From Acetatifactor sp. (GTDB taxonomy: Bacteria; Bacillota; Clostridia; Lachnospirales; Lachnospiraceae): a stretch of DNA of 64,000 nt. Shown piece by piece: positions 32,860 to 42,399 of the stretch. Made by a program: the position numbers and the translations under genes. Where the stretch lies: contig JAEEVF010000008.1 of assembly GCA_016290775.1 (NCBI GenBank), positions 86,579 to 150,578 of the forward strand, read 5' to 3'. Under the pieces are notes generated by a model that ran no database searches, was not told the origin of the DNA, and saw only the letters and a list, made by a program, of their open reading frames with translations. Every line of letters begins with the position of its first letter. Positions within the stretch are counted from its first letter, which is position 1.

Positions 32860-35031
32860 ATGATTCAAAACGAAGAAAAGGTGCTCGTCCTGGACATTGA
32901 CGGCACGCTGACAAATTCAGAAAAGCAGATCACGCCGGCCACGAAAGCGGGCATTCAGGAAATCCTGCAGCGCGGCCATAAGGTGATCCTTGCGTCCGGG
33001 CGTCCTACGCCTGGCATGCGCCGCTATGAGAAGGAGTTGGAGCTCGAAAAGTATGGCGGGTACCTCCTTTCCTTTAACGGCGCGCGGATCGTGGAGTGCA
33101 GGAGCGGAGAGATCGTATATCAAAGGCTCTTGTCGCTCAGCATCCTTCCAAGCCTTTGGCGGTTTGCGAAGGAGCACGGATGCGGTCTCATCACGTATCT
33201 TGGGGATCAGGTGATCTCCGCCTTCGAGCCGGATGAATATGTTGCGCTCGAGGCAAGGATCAATGGGCTTCCCATCCGCGTGGTGGACAATTTCTTAGAG
33301 TTTGTGGACTTTGACATTAACAAATGCCTGATGACGGCGCCTCCCGAGGTTGCGCCGGAATATGAAAACATGCTCCGCGACATGTATCAGGGGATCGCGA
33401 GCATTTACCGTTCCGAAGCGTTCTTTATCGAGATCATGCCGGAGCACGTGGACAAGGCGTCTTCGCTGGACCACATGCTCGAGAGCCTTGGAATGACAAG
33501 GGAAAACGCCATCTGCTGCGGCGATGGCTTTAACGACGTCTCGATGATCAAATATGCAGGCGTAGGCGTCGCCATGGGAAATGCCAAGGACGAGGTCAAG
33601 GAAGCCGCGGATTACGTGACGGGGACCAATGACGAGGACGGTTTGGTGGAGGTCATTGAGAAGTTCATTCTCGTGTCCATCCAGATTCCGGAGAATGCGC
33701 AGAAGATCCTCACGGCCTTGCAGGAAGCGGGTTACGAGGCATATGTCGTCGGCGGGTGCGTGCGGGATTCCATTCTCGGAAGGGTGCCGCAGGACTGGGA
33801 CGTTACGACGTCCGCAAGGCCCGAGCAGGTGAAGGAATTGTTCCGAAGGACCATTGACACGGGCATTCAGCACGGCACGGTGACGGTCATGATGGGGAAT
33901 GAGGGCTATGAGGTCACGACCTATCGGATCGACGGAAAATATGAGGACAATCGCCATCCGAGCGAGGTGACTTTTACGCCGAGCTTAGAGGAGGATTTAA
34001 AGCGGCGTGATTTCACGATCAACGCCATGGCATATAACCCCAAGGAGGGGCTTGTGGATCTCTTTGGAGGCATGGAGGACATCCGGAAAAAGGTGATCCG
34101 CTGTGTCGGTGATCCCAAGGCCAGATTTGGCGAGGACGCGCTTCGGATCCTTCGCGCGGTGCGTTTTTCCGCGCAGCTGGGATATGCGATCGACGAGGCC
34201 ACAAAACAGGCCATCTGCGAGCTTGCGCCGTCTCTGGTGAACATCAGCGCGGAGCGCATTCACGTGGAGCTGGAAAAGCTACTTGTCTCTGATCATCCGG
34301 AATTCCTTAAGATCGCATATGAGACCGGGATCACCAAGGTGGTCCTGCCGGAGTTTGACGCGTGCATGGAAACGCCGCAAAAGCACCCGCACCATTGCTT
34401 TAACGTGGGGGATCACACGCTGGAGTCCATTCGCCTTGCGCCAAAGGATCGGATCCTTCGGTGGACGATGCTCCTGCATGACGTGGGAAAGCCGGACTGC
34501 CTTACGGTAGATACGGACGGAACGACGCATTTTTACGGACATCCCAAGCTTGGCGAGGAGATGGCAAGGAATATTTTAAGGCGCCTTAAATCGGACAACG
34601 ACACGATCTACATGGTCTGCAAGCTTGTCAGATACCATGATTACGGAAATGAGGATGAACCGGACCTTCGGTTCGTGAGAAAGGCCATCAACAAGATCGG
34701 CGAGGATGCCTTTCCGATGATCTTTGAGGTGTGGCGCGCGGACATTCTGGCGCAGAGCGAGTACCTTCGCGAGGAAAAGCTTGCAAAAGTCGCAAAGTGG
34801 CAGGCGCTGTACGAAGAAATATTAAGCAAAAATCAGTGTGTATCGCTAAAAACCCTGGCCATCACGGGGAACGACCTGATCGGACTTGGCATGAAGCCTG
34901 GGAAACAGATCGGCGACGTTCTTGCGACGCTCCTGGAGGAAGTTTTGGAGGAGCCGGAGCGCAACAGGCCGGAGGTTCTTTCCGAAAGAGCCAAGGAACT
35001 GATCGCCGGTAACGAAACTTTTAAGTCATAA
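32860..35031 (+). CDS. HAD-IIB phosphatase fused to CCA-adding tRNA nucleotidyltransferase
   Basis: The 723-residue protein has a Cof-type HAD hydrolase (residues 1-271): motif I VLDIDGTLTNSEK, and CCGDGFNDVSMIKYAG near the end. From residue 272 (VSIQIPENAQKIL) a full-length class II CCA enzyme follows: YVVGGCVRDSILGR, DWDVTT, RRDFTINAMAYNP, and an HD segment LLHDVGKPDC. The CCA part repairs or completes tRNA 3' ends; both tRNA genes in this window lack an encoded CCA. The HAD substrate is unknown. There is no stop or convincing internal ribosome site at the junction, so I read a true fusion. Confidence 0.9.
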   Translation: MIQNEEKVLVLDIDGTLTNSEKQITPATKAGIQEILQRGHKVILASGRPTPGMRRYEKELELEKYGGYLLSFNGARIVECRSGEIVYQRLLSLSILPSLWRFAKEHGCGLITYLGDQVISAFEPDEYVALEARINGLPIRVVDNFLEFVDFDINKCLMTAPPEVAPEYENMLRDMYQGIASIYRSEAFFIEIMPEHVDKASSLDHMLESLGMTRENAICCGDGFNDVSMIKYAGVGVAMGNAKDEVKEAADYVTGTNDEDGLVEVIEKFILVSIQIPENAQKILTALQEAGYEAYVVGGCVRDSILGRVPQDWDVTTSARPEQVKELFRRTIDTGIQHGTVTVMMGNEGYEVTTYRIDGKYEDNRHPSEVTFTPSLEEDLKRRDFTINAMAYNPKEGLVDLFGGMEDIRKKVIRCVGDPKARFGEDALRILRAVRFSAQLGYAIDEATKQAICELAPSLVNISAERIHVELEKLLVSDHPEFLKIAYETGITKVVLPEFDACMETPQKHPHHCFNVGDHTLESIRLAPKDRILRWTMLLHDVGKPDCLTVDTDGTTHFYGHPKLGEEMARNILRRLKSDNDTIYMVCKLVRYHDYGNEDEPDLRFVRKAINKIGEDAFPMIFEVWRADILAQSEYLREEKLAKVAKWQALYEEILSKNQCVSLKTLAITGNDLIGLGMKPGKQIGDVLATLLEEVLEEPERNRPEVLSERAKELIAGNETFKS

Positions 35032-35049
35032 AGCAGGCGGGAAAAATCC

Positions 35050-35078
35050 TTGACAAAGCCCTTGAAAACAGATATATT
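35050..35078 (+). promoter_or_regulatory. Strong promoter of hup
   Basis: TTGACA (35050-35055) and TATATT (35073-35078), 17 bp apart; both near consensus, suiting an abundant protein. Confidence 0.82.
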
Positions 35079-35148
35079 CATGTTTAGGCTTGCCTGACGG
35101 AAGGTCGGGCGGGCAAATTATTCTCAACACATAATAGGAGGAAAAAAC

Positions 35149-35424
35149 ATGAATAAGGCAGAAATGATCGCAGCGATCGCACAGGAGGCAGAATTTTCCA
35201 AAAAGGACGCAGAGAAGGCTCTGACGGCTTTCATGGAGATCGTGACCAAGGAGCTTCAGAAGGGTGAGAAGGTTTCTCTCGTAGGCTTTGGCACCTTCGA
35301 GGTATCCAAGAGAGCAGCAAGAGAGGGCAGAAACCCTGCAACCAACAAAACCATTAAGATCCCGGCTTCGAAGGCACCGAAGTTCAAGGCCGGCAAGGCA
35401 TTAAAGGAAGCAGTCAACAAATGA
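35149..35424 (+). CDS. hup: HU family DNA-binding protein
   Basis: The 91-residue protein has the HU signature VGFGTFEVSKRAAREGRNPATN (given here as its start VGFGTFEV and the conserved GRNP). It bends DNA and compacts the nucleoid as a dimer. It has its own strong promoter; AGGAGGAAAAAAC precedes ATG 35149, and its last bases overlap the next start. Confidence 0.96.
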   Translation: MNKAEMIAAIAQEAEFSKKDAEKALTAFMEIVTKELQKGEKVSLVGFGTFEVSKRAAREGRNPATNKTIKIPASKAPKFKAGKALKEAVNK

Positions 35425-35660
35425 GATTAGACAAGTACTTAAAAGTATCAAGACTGATCAAGCGCCGCACGGTGGCCAATGAGGCCTGTGACGGCGGGCG
35501 CGTGATGATCAATGACAAGCCTGCGAAGGCTTCCACGAACGTGAAGGTGGGCGACGTGATCACCATTGGCTTCGGCAACAAGGAGGTCAAGGTGGAGGTC
35601 CTCTCCGTTCAGGAGACCGTGCGCAAAGAAGAAGCGGTGGAGTTGTTCAAGTATCTGTAA
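35421..35660 (+). CDS. S4-domain RNA-binding protein, RlbA/YlmH-type small form
   Basis: The 79-residue protein is a single S4 domain (MRLDKYLKVSRLIKRRTVAN, then VMINDKPAKASTNVKVGDVI). Such proteins follow hup in many Clostridia and bind stalled 50S subunits or rRNA (RqcP-like). It overlaps hup by ATGA, so the two are coupled. Confidence 0.9.
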   Translation: MRLDKYLKVSRLIKRRTVANEACDGGRVMINDKPAKASTNVKVGDVITIGFGNKEVKVEVLSVQETVRKEEAVELFKYL

Positions 35661-35678
35661 CGCAAAGGAGACAGTGCC

Positions 35679-35993
35679 ATGCGGAAAAAGAGAAGGAAAG
35701 CAGCATACCGAAAGAGACCACACAACCGTGCGAGCATGTTTTTCGTAACGATGGCAGTGCTGGTCATTGTGGCAGTCATCGCCGTGAGCGCCACGAGGCT
35801 TCAAAAGAAGATCGACGCTTATGACGAACGGATCGCGGAGCTCCAGGCGGAGATCCAGCGTGAAGAACAACGCGCAAAGGAACTCGAAGAGTTCCGAAAA
35901 TACACGCAGACCAAGGGCTTTGTGGAAGAGATCGCGCAAAACCAGCTTGGCCTGGTATATGACGGCGAAATACTTTTTAAACAGGAGCAATAA
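35679..35993 (+). CDS. divIC: Septum-formation initiator family protein (DivIC/FtsB-like)
   Basis: The 104-residue protein has a basic N-terminus, one membrane helix (about 26-45) and an outer coiled coil (about 48-80) ending with the conserved FVEEIAQNQLGLVYDGEIL. It works with FtsL in divisome assembly. It is 18 bp after the S4 gene; AAAGGAGA is the ribosome site. yabP, yabQ and spoIIE, often found here in spore formers, are absent. Confidence 0.87.
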   Translation: MRKKRRKAAYRKRPHNRASMFFVTMAVLVIVAVIAVSATRLQKKIDAYDERIAELQAEIQREEQRAKELEEFRKYTQTKGFVEEIAQNQLGLVYDGEILFKQEQ

Positions 35994-36006
35994 GCTCCTG
36001 TTTTTC
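35980..36006 (+). terminator. Terminator of the hup-S4-divIC operon
   Basis: ACAGGAGC (35981-35988), loop AATAA including the divIC stop, GCTCCTGT, then TTTTC. Confidence 0.85.
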
Positions 36007-36017
36007 TTTATTTTCCT

Positions 36018-36046
36018 TTGACTTTTCCCTTAGTTTGGGATATCTT
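36018..36046 (+). promoter_or_regulatory. tilS promoter, probably giving a leaderless mRNA
   Basis: TTGACT (36018-36023) and TATCTT (36041-36046), 17 bp apart. The expected start is near 36053, only about two bases before ATG 36055, and no ribosome site is present. Confidence 0.6.
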
Positions 36047-36054
36047 TAAATATC

Positions 36055-37515
36055 ATGAAACATAGCGAACAAATGTTGAAAAAAGTTTGGGAATATTGTA
36101 AGGCTCACCAGATGTTGTCGCCTGGCGATCAGGTGCTATTGGGAGTGTCAGGTGGGGCAGATTCCGTCTGCCTCTTGTTTTTGTTGCATGAATTAAAGGA
36201 GCGCCTTGACCTTTCGCTACGCGTGGTCCACGTGCATCACGGGATCCGCGAGGAAGCGGATGAGGACGCGGCGTTCGTGAAGGAGCTTTGTAAAGCACTG
36301 AAGGTCCCGTTTGCGCAGGTGAAGGTGGACGTGCCAAGGCTTGCGAAGAAGGAAGGCCTTTCCGAGGAGGAAGCGGGGCGCAAGGCGCGCTATGAAAGCT
36401 TCGAGGCGCAGGCGAAAAAGTGGCAGGAAGAGACCGGCAGGGACGTAAAGATTGCTTTGGCGCACCATGCGGGCGACCGCGCGGAGACCATGCTGTTCCA
36501 CCTCTTTAGAGGCACCGGACTAAAAGGCCTTGCCAGCATCCCGCCCGTCCGGAAGACGCAGACAGAGGGCATTTCAGTGATCCGTCCGCTCCTTTGCCTG
36601 ACCCGGATTGAGATCGAGGAGTGGCTTCGCGAGGAAGATCATTCCTACCGCGACGACCAGACGAATTTTGAGGATATGTACGCAAGGAACCGCATTCGAC
36701 ATCATATTCTGCCGTATGCGGAGAGTGAGATCTGCACGGGCGCGACGCAGCACATGTGTCAGGCAGCAGACCTGCTTTCGGAGGCGGAGGAATTCCTTGC
36801 CGCCGAGACGGCGCGTTCCGCTGGCGATTGCGTTGCCTTCATCCAAGAGGGCTATGAGATCGAAGTGCAGTATTTCACCGCCCTGCATCCCCTGCTCCAA
36901 AAGAGGATCCTGATCGAGCTCTTGCGGCAGCTTTCGCCGCACGCCAAGGACATGGGCTCCATTCACGTAGAATCCGTACGGGACCTGTTCCTCAAGAACG
37001 TGAGCGGCAGAAGCGTGGATCTGCCTTTTGGCATCTGCGCGGCGAGAGAATATGATAAAGTGTTCCTGCGGCGCCAGGAGGCCGCACAGGGTGACGCGGA
37101 AGGCGAGGATGGCGCGAGCGAGGCGTTGATCGAAGGCCTTGGAGAAGACCCGATCTTAGTGTCTCACGCCGGGAAAATGTTTGAATTTCAGCTCCTTGGC
37201 TACAAAAAAACGCAAGAAATCCCGCAAAAAACCTATACGAAATGGTTTGATTATGATAAAATAAAGGGTACGATTTCCATTCGGACGAGGCGGCCAGGGG
37301 ATTATCTGATGATCCGCACGGACGAGGGAAGGGCTGCAAGAAAGTCCATCAAGGAGTACTTCATCACGGAAAAGGTTCCAAAAGGGGAAAGGGAGAGCCT
37401 GCCGCTTCTCGTATGCGGGCAGCATGTGCTCTGGATCCCGGGGCATCGGATCAGTGAGGCGTTCAAGGTGGACAATAAGACAAAGACCGTTTTGCAGGTC
37501 AGATTGTTCATATGA
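36055..37515 (+). CDS. tilS: tRNA(Ile)-lysidine synthase
   Basis: The 486-residue protein has the PP-loop SGGADS (residues 32-37), the VHVHHGIREEADEDAAFV region and the second motif AHHAGDRAETMLFHLFRGTGL; the C-terminal TilS domain follows. It modifies C34 of tRNA-Ile(CAU) to lysidine, changing codon reading from AUG to AUA. It is followed by hpt and ftsH in the conserved tilS-hpt-ftsH order. A downstream ATG at 36073 is an alternative start but also lacks a ribosome site. Confidence 0.93.
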   Translation: MKHSEQMLKKVWEYCKAHQMLSPGDQVLLGVSGGADSVCLLFLLHELKERLDLSLRVVHVHHGIREEADEDAAFVKELCKALKVPFAQVKVDVPRLAKKEGLSEEEAGRKARYESFEAQAKKWQEETGRDVKIALAHHAGDRAETMLFHLFRGTGLKGLASIPPVRKTQTEGISVIRPLLCLTRIEIEEWLREEDHSYRDDQTNFEDMYARNRIRHHILPYAESEICTGATQHMCQAADLLSEAEEFLAAETARSAGDCVAFIQEGYEIEVQYFTALHPLLQKRILIELLRQLSPHAKDMGSIHVESVRDLFLKNVSGRSVDLPFGICAAREYDKVFLRRQEAAQGDAEGEDGASEALIEGLGEDPILVSHAGKMFEFQLLGYKKTQEIPQKTYTKWFDYDKIKGTISIRTRRPGDYLMIRTDEGRAARKSIKEYFITEKVPKGERESLPLLVCGQHVLWIPGHRISEAFKVDNKTKTVLQVRLFI

Positions 37516-37528
37516 CGGAGGTTACAAC

Positions 37529-38053
37529 ATGGCAGAGCATGTCAGGGTACTAAAATCAGAAGAGGTTGTGGATGCGAGGATCCAGGAGATCGGCGAGCAG
37601 ATCAACAAGGATTATGCGGGAAAGCAGATCCACATGATCTGTGTCCTTAAGGGCGGCGCCTTTTTCATGTGCGAGCTCGCAAAGCGCATCACCGTGCCCG
37701 TTTCACTGGATTTCATGAGTGTTTCGAGTTACGGGAGCGATACTAAGTCTAGCGGCGTCGTAAAGATCGTGAAGGACTTAGACGAGTCCATTCAGGGGAA
37801 GGACGTTCTCGTGGTGGAGGACATCATTGACAGCGGACGCACCTTAAGCTATCTTTTGGAGATGCTGCGCGACAGGAAGCCGAACAGCCTGAAGCTTTGC
37901 ACTTTGCTGGACAAGCCCTCCCGCAGAGTGGTGGACGTGGACGTAAATTACACCGGGTTCCAGATCCCGGATGAATTTGTGGTGGGTTATGGCCTGGATT
38001 ATGACCAGAGGTACCGTAATCTCCCCTATATTGGCGTGATCAGTTTTGACTGA
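37529..38053 (+). CDS. hpt: Hypoxanthine phosphoribosyltransferase
   Basis: The 174-residue protein has the PRPP-binding loop [20 protein letters not shown] and the SVSSYG and LKGGAFF regions of the family. It salvages hypoxanthine and guanine to IMP and GMP. ACGGAGGTT sets ATG 37529. It lies between tilS and ftsH, as in many Firmicutes. Confidence 0.95.
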   Translation: MAEHVRVLKSEEVVDARIQEIGEQINKDYAGKQIHMICVLKGGAFFMCELAKRITVPVSLDFMSVSSYGSDTKSSGVVKIVKDLDESIQGKDVLVVEDIIDSGRTLSYLLEMLRDRKPNSLKLCTLLDKPSRRVVDVDVNYTGFQIPDEFVVGYGLDYDQRYRNLPYIGVISFD

Positions 38054-38070
38054 CGGGAGGTTTAGAGAAA

Positions 38071-39906
38071 GTGCCGCAGAGAAAAAGCAGTGGAATTGGA
38101 ACTTATATCTTATTTTTGGCGATCCTGTGTGTGATCCTTCTTGGGATCAACAAGATCACTGACAGGGCCCAGGATTATTCCAGGGAGAAGCTGATCAATG
38201 ACTTGCAGGGCGGAAGGATCACGCAGGTGGTGATCACTCCCAACAGCGAGACGCCGACGGGCTCCGTTTTGGTATCCCTAAAGGACGGGAGCGTAAGGAG
38301 GCTGTTTGTTACCAACATTCAGGAAGCAGAAGCGCTGGTTAGGGAATATGGCATCGCTCCGGACATTCAGGACGTGAAGCGTGAAAGCTGGGTCGTAACA
38401 AGGCTCCTGCCGCTTCTCATCGCGTTGGTGGTCGGAATCTTCCTGTTTACGATCTTTTTCGGACAGGGAAGTGAGCAGGCCAACGCCAGCAACAACAAGA
38501 TGCTCAACTTTGGAAAAAGCCGCGCAAAGCTTGCCAAAGACAGCAAGAAGGTTACCTTTGAGAGCGTGGCCGGACTGAAGGAAGAAAAGGAAGAGCTTGA
38601 GGAGATCGTGGATTTCCTCAAGAACCCGGAGAAATATACCAAGCTTGGCGCAAGGATCCCGAAGGGCGTGCTTCTTGAGGGCCCTCCCGGAACCGGTAAA
38701 ACGCTTCTTGCAAAGGCCGTCGCAGGCGAAGCAGGCGTTCCGTTCTTTAGCATTTCCGGTTCAGATTTCGTGGAAATGTTTGTCGGCGTCGGCGCAGCAA
38801 GAGTGCGTGACATGTTTGCGGAAGCCAAGAAGAATTGTCCCTGCATCGTTTTCATCGATGAGATCGATGCCGTCGGCAGAAGAAGAGGTACGGGCCTTGG
38901 CGGCGGACATGATGAGAGAGAGCAGACCTTAAATCAGCTCCTTGTGGAGATGGACGGATTTGGCGAGAACACTGGCATTATCATCATGGCAGCGACCAAC
39001 CGCGTGGACATTCTCGATCCCGCGATCCTTCGCCCGGGACGCTTTGACAGAAAGGTTTCCGTATCCATGCCGGACGTTGGCGGACGCGAGGAGATATTAA
39101 AGGTGCACTCCAGGAACAAGAGTCTTGGCGATGACGTGAACCTAAAGCATTTGGCACAGACCACGGCCGGTTTTTCCGGTGCGGACCTGGAAAATCTGAT
39201 GAACGAGGCAGCCATTGGCGCGGCAAAGCAGGACAAGGCATTTATCTCCCAGAGCGACGTCAACAAGGCCTTCATCAAGATCGGCATCGGTGCTGAAAAG
39301 CACAGCCGCGTCGTATCCGATAAGGAAAAGAAGATCACGGCATATCATGAAGCCGGCCATGCGATCCTCTTCCACCTGTTGCCCGACGTAGGACCTGTTT
39401 ACACGGTGTCCATCGTTCCCACGGGACAAGGTGCGGCAGGATATACGATGCCCCTTCCCGAGAAGGATGAGATGTTCCTGACCAAGGGCAGAATGCTTCA
39501 GGAGATCATGGTATCCCTCGGCGGACGCATCGCGGAGGAGATCATCTTTGGCGACATCACCACGGGCGCATCCAGCGACATCAAGAAGGCCACGAAGATC
39601 GCGCGCAGAATGGTAACGAGGTATGGCATGTCCGACAGCGTCGGCGTGATCAGCTATGACAACGATGACGATGAAGTGTTCATCGGCCGTGATCTTGCGC
39701 ACACCAAGTCCTTCAGTGAGGCAGTAACGGCGCAGATCGACCTTGAGGTCAAGGGTATCATCGAGGACTGCTACGCACAGGCAAAGGAGATGATCTTAAG
39801 TCACTCCGCAGTGCTTCACAAGTGCGCTGAGCTCCTTCTTGAGAAGGAAAAAATCAACCGCGAAGAGTTCGAAGCATTGTTCGAGGCTGAGCCGGTGTCA
39901 ATATAG
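38071..39906 (+). CDS. ftsH: ATP-dependent membrane zinc metalloprotease FtsH
   Basis: The 611-residue protein has two N-terminal membrane segments (about 8-26 and 110-131), an AAA domain with Walker A GPPGTGKT (204-211), Walker [13 protein letters not shown] and SRH region [19 protein letters not shown], and the zinc site HEAGH (426-430). It degrades misfolded membrane proteins and short-lived regulators. The start is GTG, with GGGAGG ten bases before it. The C-terminal extension is short. Confidence 0.97.
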   Translation: MPQRKSSGIGTYILFLAILCVILLGINKITDRAQDYSREKLINDLQGGRITQVVITPNSETPTGSVLVSLKDGSVRRLFVTNIQEAEALVREYGIAPDIQDVKRESWVVTRLLPLLIALVVGIFLFTIFFGQGSEQANASNNKMLNFGKSRAKLAKDSKKVTFESVAGLKEEKEELEEIVDFLKNPEKYTKLGARIPKGVLLEGPPGTGKTLLAKAVAGEAGVPFFSISGSDFVEMFVGVGAARVRDMFAEAKKNCPCIVFIDEIDAVGRRRGTGLGGGHDEREQTLNQLLVEMDGFGENTGIIIMAATNRVDILDPAILRPGRFDRKVSVSMPDVGGREEILKVHSRNKSLGDDVNLKHLAQTTAGFSGADLENLMNEAAIGAAKQDKAFISQSDVNKAFIKIGIGAEKHSRVVSDKEKKITAYHEAGHAILFHLLPDVGPVYTVSIVPTGQGAAGYTMPLPEKDEMFLTKGRMLQEIMVSLGGRIAEEIIFGDITTGASSDIKKATKIARRMVTRYGMSDSVGVISYDNDDDEVFIGRDLAHTKSFSEAVTAQIDLEVKGIIEDCYAQAKEMILSHSAVLHKCAELLLEKEKINREEFEALFEAEPVSI

Positions 39907-40001
39907 CCAAAGGAAAATTGTTAAAAATGCACAAATAATGGAAACTGGTTTTGTAAACTTTGTGAACTTTATGGCTATGCAAAAAGAGTAGGGGATGCTA
40001 T

Positions 40002-40106
40002 TATAATACACGTAACCCCCCAATACATTATAGTTTTTGCTATACCCCATAAGAAAGAAATACCTTCTCTGAAAGAGGCTACCCCCAAGTAGCCTCTTTC
40101 ACTTTT
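40002..40106 (+). ncRNA. Candidate small RNA with C-rich loops
   Basis: A -10 TATAAT (40002-40007) would start an RNA near 40014. It ends at the hairpin GAAAGAGGCTAC / GTAGCCTCTTTC (40071-40100). No ORF lies between. Three C-runs (CCCCCC at 40016, CCCC at 40045, CCCCC in the terminator loop at 40082) could pair with Shine-Dalgarno sequences. The -35 and the terminator T-run are weak. Confidence 0.4.
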
Positions 40107-40188
40107 AAAATCTTTTCATCCTCTTTCATTTTCCCCCAAAAAATGATAAAATAATAGCATCATTGGAACAAAAGGAAGCACAAAAAAC

Positions 40189-42366
40189 ATGACTTTTGAT
40201 CTTCGCTACATCGCCTCCATGAGGCCGGTGTTTAATCTAAAAGCATTGTTTTCAGACACGACGGAGCATTATGTTTCACCTGCGCAGCCCATGGGCTACG
40301 ATCAGGTGACGATCCGATTCCGTACCGCAAGAAATAACGTGGACGTCGTCTATCTTGTGATCAAGGGCCAAAAGAATGCCATGACTAAGGTGGAGACCGT
40401 CGACGATTTCGATTATTACGCCTACGAGCTGCAGCTAGAAAATGAGAAGGTGACCTATCATTTCGAGATCCGCACGGGCACCCTCGTGGCTTATTTTGAC
40501 GTGCGCGGCCTTGCAAACGAGCCGAATGAATATTATGACATTCCCATCATTCCCGGGTTCCATACGCCTGACTGGGCAAAGGGCGCAGTCATGTACCAGA
40601 TCTTCGTGGACCGTTTTTGCAACGGGGATCCGACCAATGACGTGCTGACGAAGGAATATGCCTATATCAACGAGCCCGTGCAAAAGATCGAGGATTGGTA
40701 TCAATATCCTTCCGCCATGGACGTGCGAGAATTCTACGGCGGGGACCTGCAGGGCGTGATCGACAAGATGGATTACCTAAAGGATCTTGGCGTCGAGGCG
40801 ATCTACTTCAATCCCCTTTTTGTTTCCCCGTCCAATCACAAGTATGACATTCAGGATTATGATTATATCGATCCGCACTTCGGCAAGATCGTTTCAGACC
40901 AGGGGGAGCTCCTACCCGACGGTCAGACGGAGAATCGCTTCGCCACCCGCTACATTGACCGCGTGACCAACAAGGCGAATCTCGAGGCCAGCAACGAACT
41001 GTTTGCAAAGGTCGTGGAGGAGGCCCATCGCCGCGGCATGAAGGTCATTCTGGACGGCGTGTTTAACCACTGCGGATCCTTCAACAAGTGGCTCGACCGT
41101 GAGCGTATTTACGAAAATGCCAAGGGCTATGAGCCCGGCGCCTACGTGAACAGCGAGAGCCCTTACCGCAATTACTTTGATTTCAAGAGCGAGACGGCCT
41201 GGCCGTACAATGAGACCTATGACGGCTGGTGGGGGCATGAAACCCTTCCAAAGCTCAATTACGAGGGTTCAAAAAAGCTGGAAGAATATGTCCTCAACAT
41301 CGGCCGTAAATGGGTTTCACCGCCGTACAATGCGGACGGCTGGAGACTTGACGTGGCGGCTGACCTTGGCCATTCGCCGGAATATAACCATCATTTCTGG
41401 CAGGAGTTCCGCAAGGCCGTGAAGGAAGCGAAGCCCGATGCGCTGATCCTTGCGGAGCATTATGGCTGCACGCGGGACTGGCTCCAGGGCAATGAATGGG
41501 ACACTGTCATGAACTATGACGCCTTTATGGAGCCGGTGACCTGGTTCCTCACGGGCATGGAGAAGCACAGCGACGACTTCCGCGAGGACCTTCTTGGCAA
41601 TGCGGAGGCGTTCTGGGGCGCGATGCGTCATCACGGCGCAAACTTTGCGATGCCGAGCCTTCAGGTGGTCATGAACGAGCTTTCCAATCATGATCATTCC
41701 AGGTTTCTCACAAGGACCAACCACAAGGTGGGACGCACGGGAACCCTTGGTCCGCAGGCCGCGGAGCAGGACGTGCGCAAGTCCGTGTTCATGGAGGCCG
41801 TCGTGATCCAGATGACCTGGATGGGCGCGCCCACGATCTATTACGGCGATGAGGCGGGGCTTTGCGGTTTCACCGATCCCGACGACCGTCGTACCTACCC
41901 TTGGGGCAGGGAGGACATCGAACTGATCAACTTCCACAAGGACCTCATCCACGTGCGCAACGTAAATGATGAGCTGAGGACCGGTTCCCTGTGCTTTGTG
42001 GATGCGGGATATAACTACTTGGCGTACGGACGCTTCCACAAGGACGGGCATTGCCTGATCCTGATCAACAACAACGACACGCCCGTGGAAAAGGACGTGG
42101 AGGCTTGGGTGATCGGAATCCCGAAGGCGGGCCGCATGCGCATGCTCCTTCAGACGAGCGAGGGCGGGTACTCCCTTGGCGGACCCGAATTCGAGATGCA
42201 TGCAGGGCGGATACATATTATGCTTCCGAAGGCGTCCGCAACCATCCTGAAGTTCGACAGACATGAGCCAGTGGCACCGCAGGAAACGCCCGAGACGGAG
42301 GCGGAAATCCCGGAGGTGCTTACGCCGGAAGAGGAAATGAGAAGAAAAAGAAGGTTCATCCTGTAA
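40189..42366 (+). CDS. GH13 alpha-amylase-type enzyme (neopullulanase/cyclomaltodextrinase-like)
   Basis: The 725-residue protein has an N-terminal beta domain (about 1-120, CBM34-like) and the TIM barrel beginning WAKGAVMYQIFVDRFCNGD. Predicted catalytic residues are Asp388 (DGWRLDVAADLGH), Glu423 (LILAEHYG) and Asp502 (NHDHSR). There is no signal peptide, so it likely degrades imported maltodextrins or cyclodextrins. The Pro/Glu-rich tail (PQETPETEAEIPEVLTPEEE) is unusual. Confidence 0.9.
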   Translation: MTFDLRYIASMRPVFNLKALFSDTTEHYVSPAQPMGYDQVTIRFRTARNNVDVVYLVIKGQKNAMTKVETVDDFDYYAYELQLENEKVTYHFEIRTGTLVAYFDVRGLANEPNEYYDIPIIPGFHTPDWAKGAVMYQIFVDRFCNGDPTNDVLTKEYAYINEPVQKIEDWYQYPSAMDVREFYGGDLQGVIDKMDYLKDLGVEAIYFNPLFVSPSNHKYDIQDYDYIDPHFGKIVSDQGELLPDGQTENRFATRYIDRVTNKANLEASNELFAKVVEEAHRRGMKVILDGVFNHCGSFNKWLDRERIYENAKGYEPGAYVNSESPYRNYFDFKSETAWPYNETYDGWWGHETLPKLNYEGSKKLEEYVLNIGRKWVSPPYNADGWRLDVAADLGHSPEYNHHFWQEFRKAVKEAKPDALILAEHYGCTRDWLQGNEWDTVMNYDAFMEPVTWFLTGMEKHSDDFREDLLGNAEAFWGAMRHHGANFAMPSLQVVMNELSNHDHSRFLTRTNHKVGRTGTLGPQAAEQDVRKSVFMEAVVIQMTWMGAPTIYYGDEAGLCGFTDPDDRRTYPWGREDIELINFHKDLIHVRNVNDELRTGSLCFVDAGYNYLAYGRFHKDGHCLILINNNDTPVEKDVEAWVIGIPKAGRMRMLLQTSEGGYSLGGPEFEMHAGRIHIMLPKASATILKFDRHEPVAPQETPETEAEIPEVLTPEEEMRRKRRFIL

Positions 42367-42399
42367 TAATTACATATTGGGAAAGGAGTCGTGATCAAG

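Noticed and set aside
41317..42264. 315-codon minus-strand frame opposite the GH13 gene
   Set aside because: Antisense shadow in high-GC codons; the GH13 frame carries all catalytic residues.
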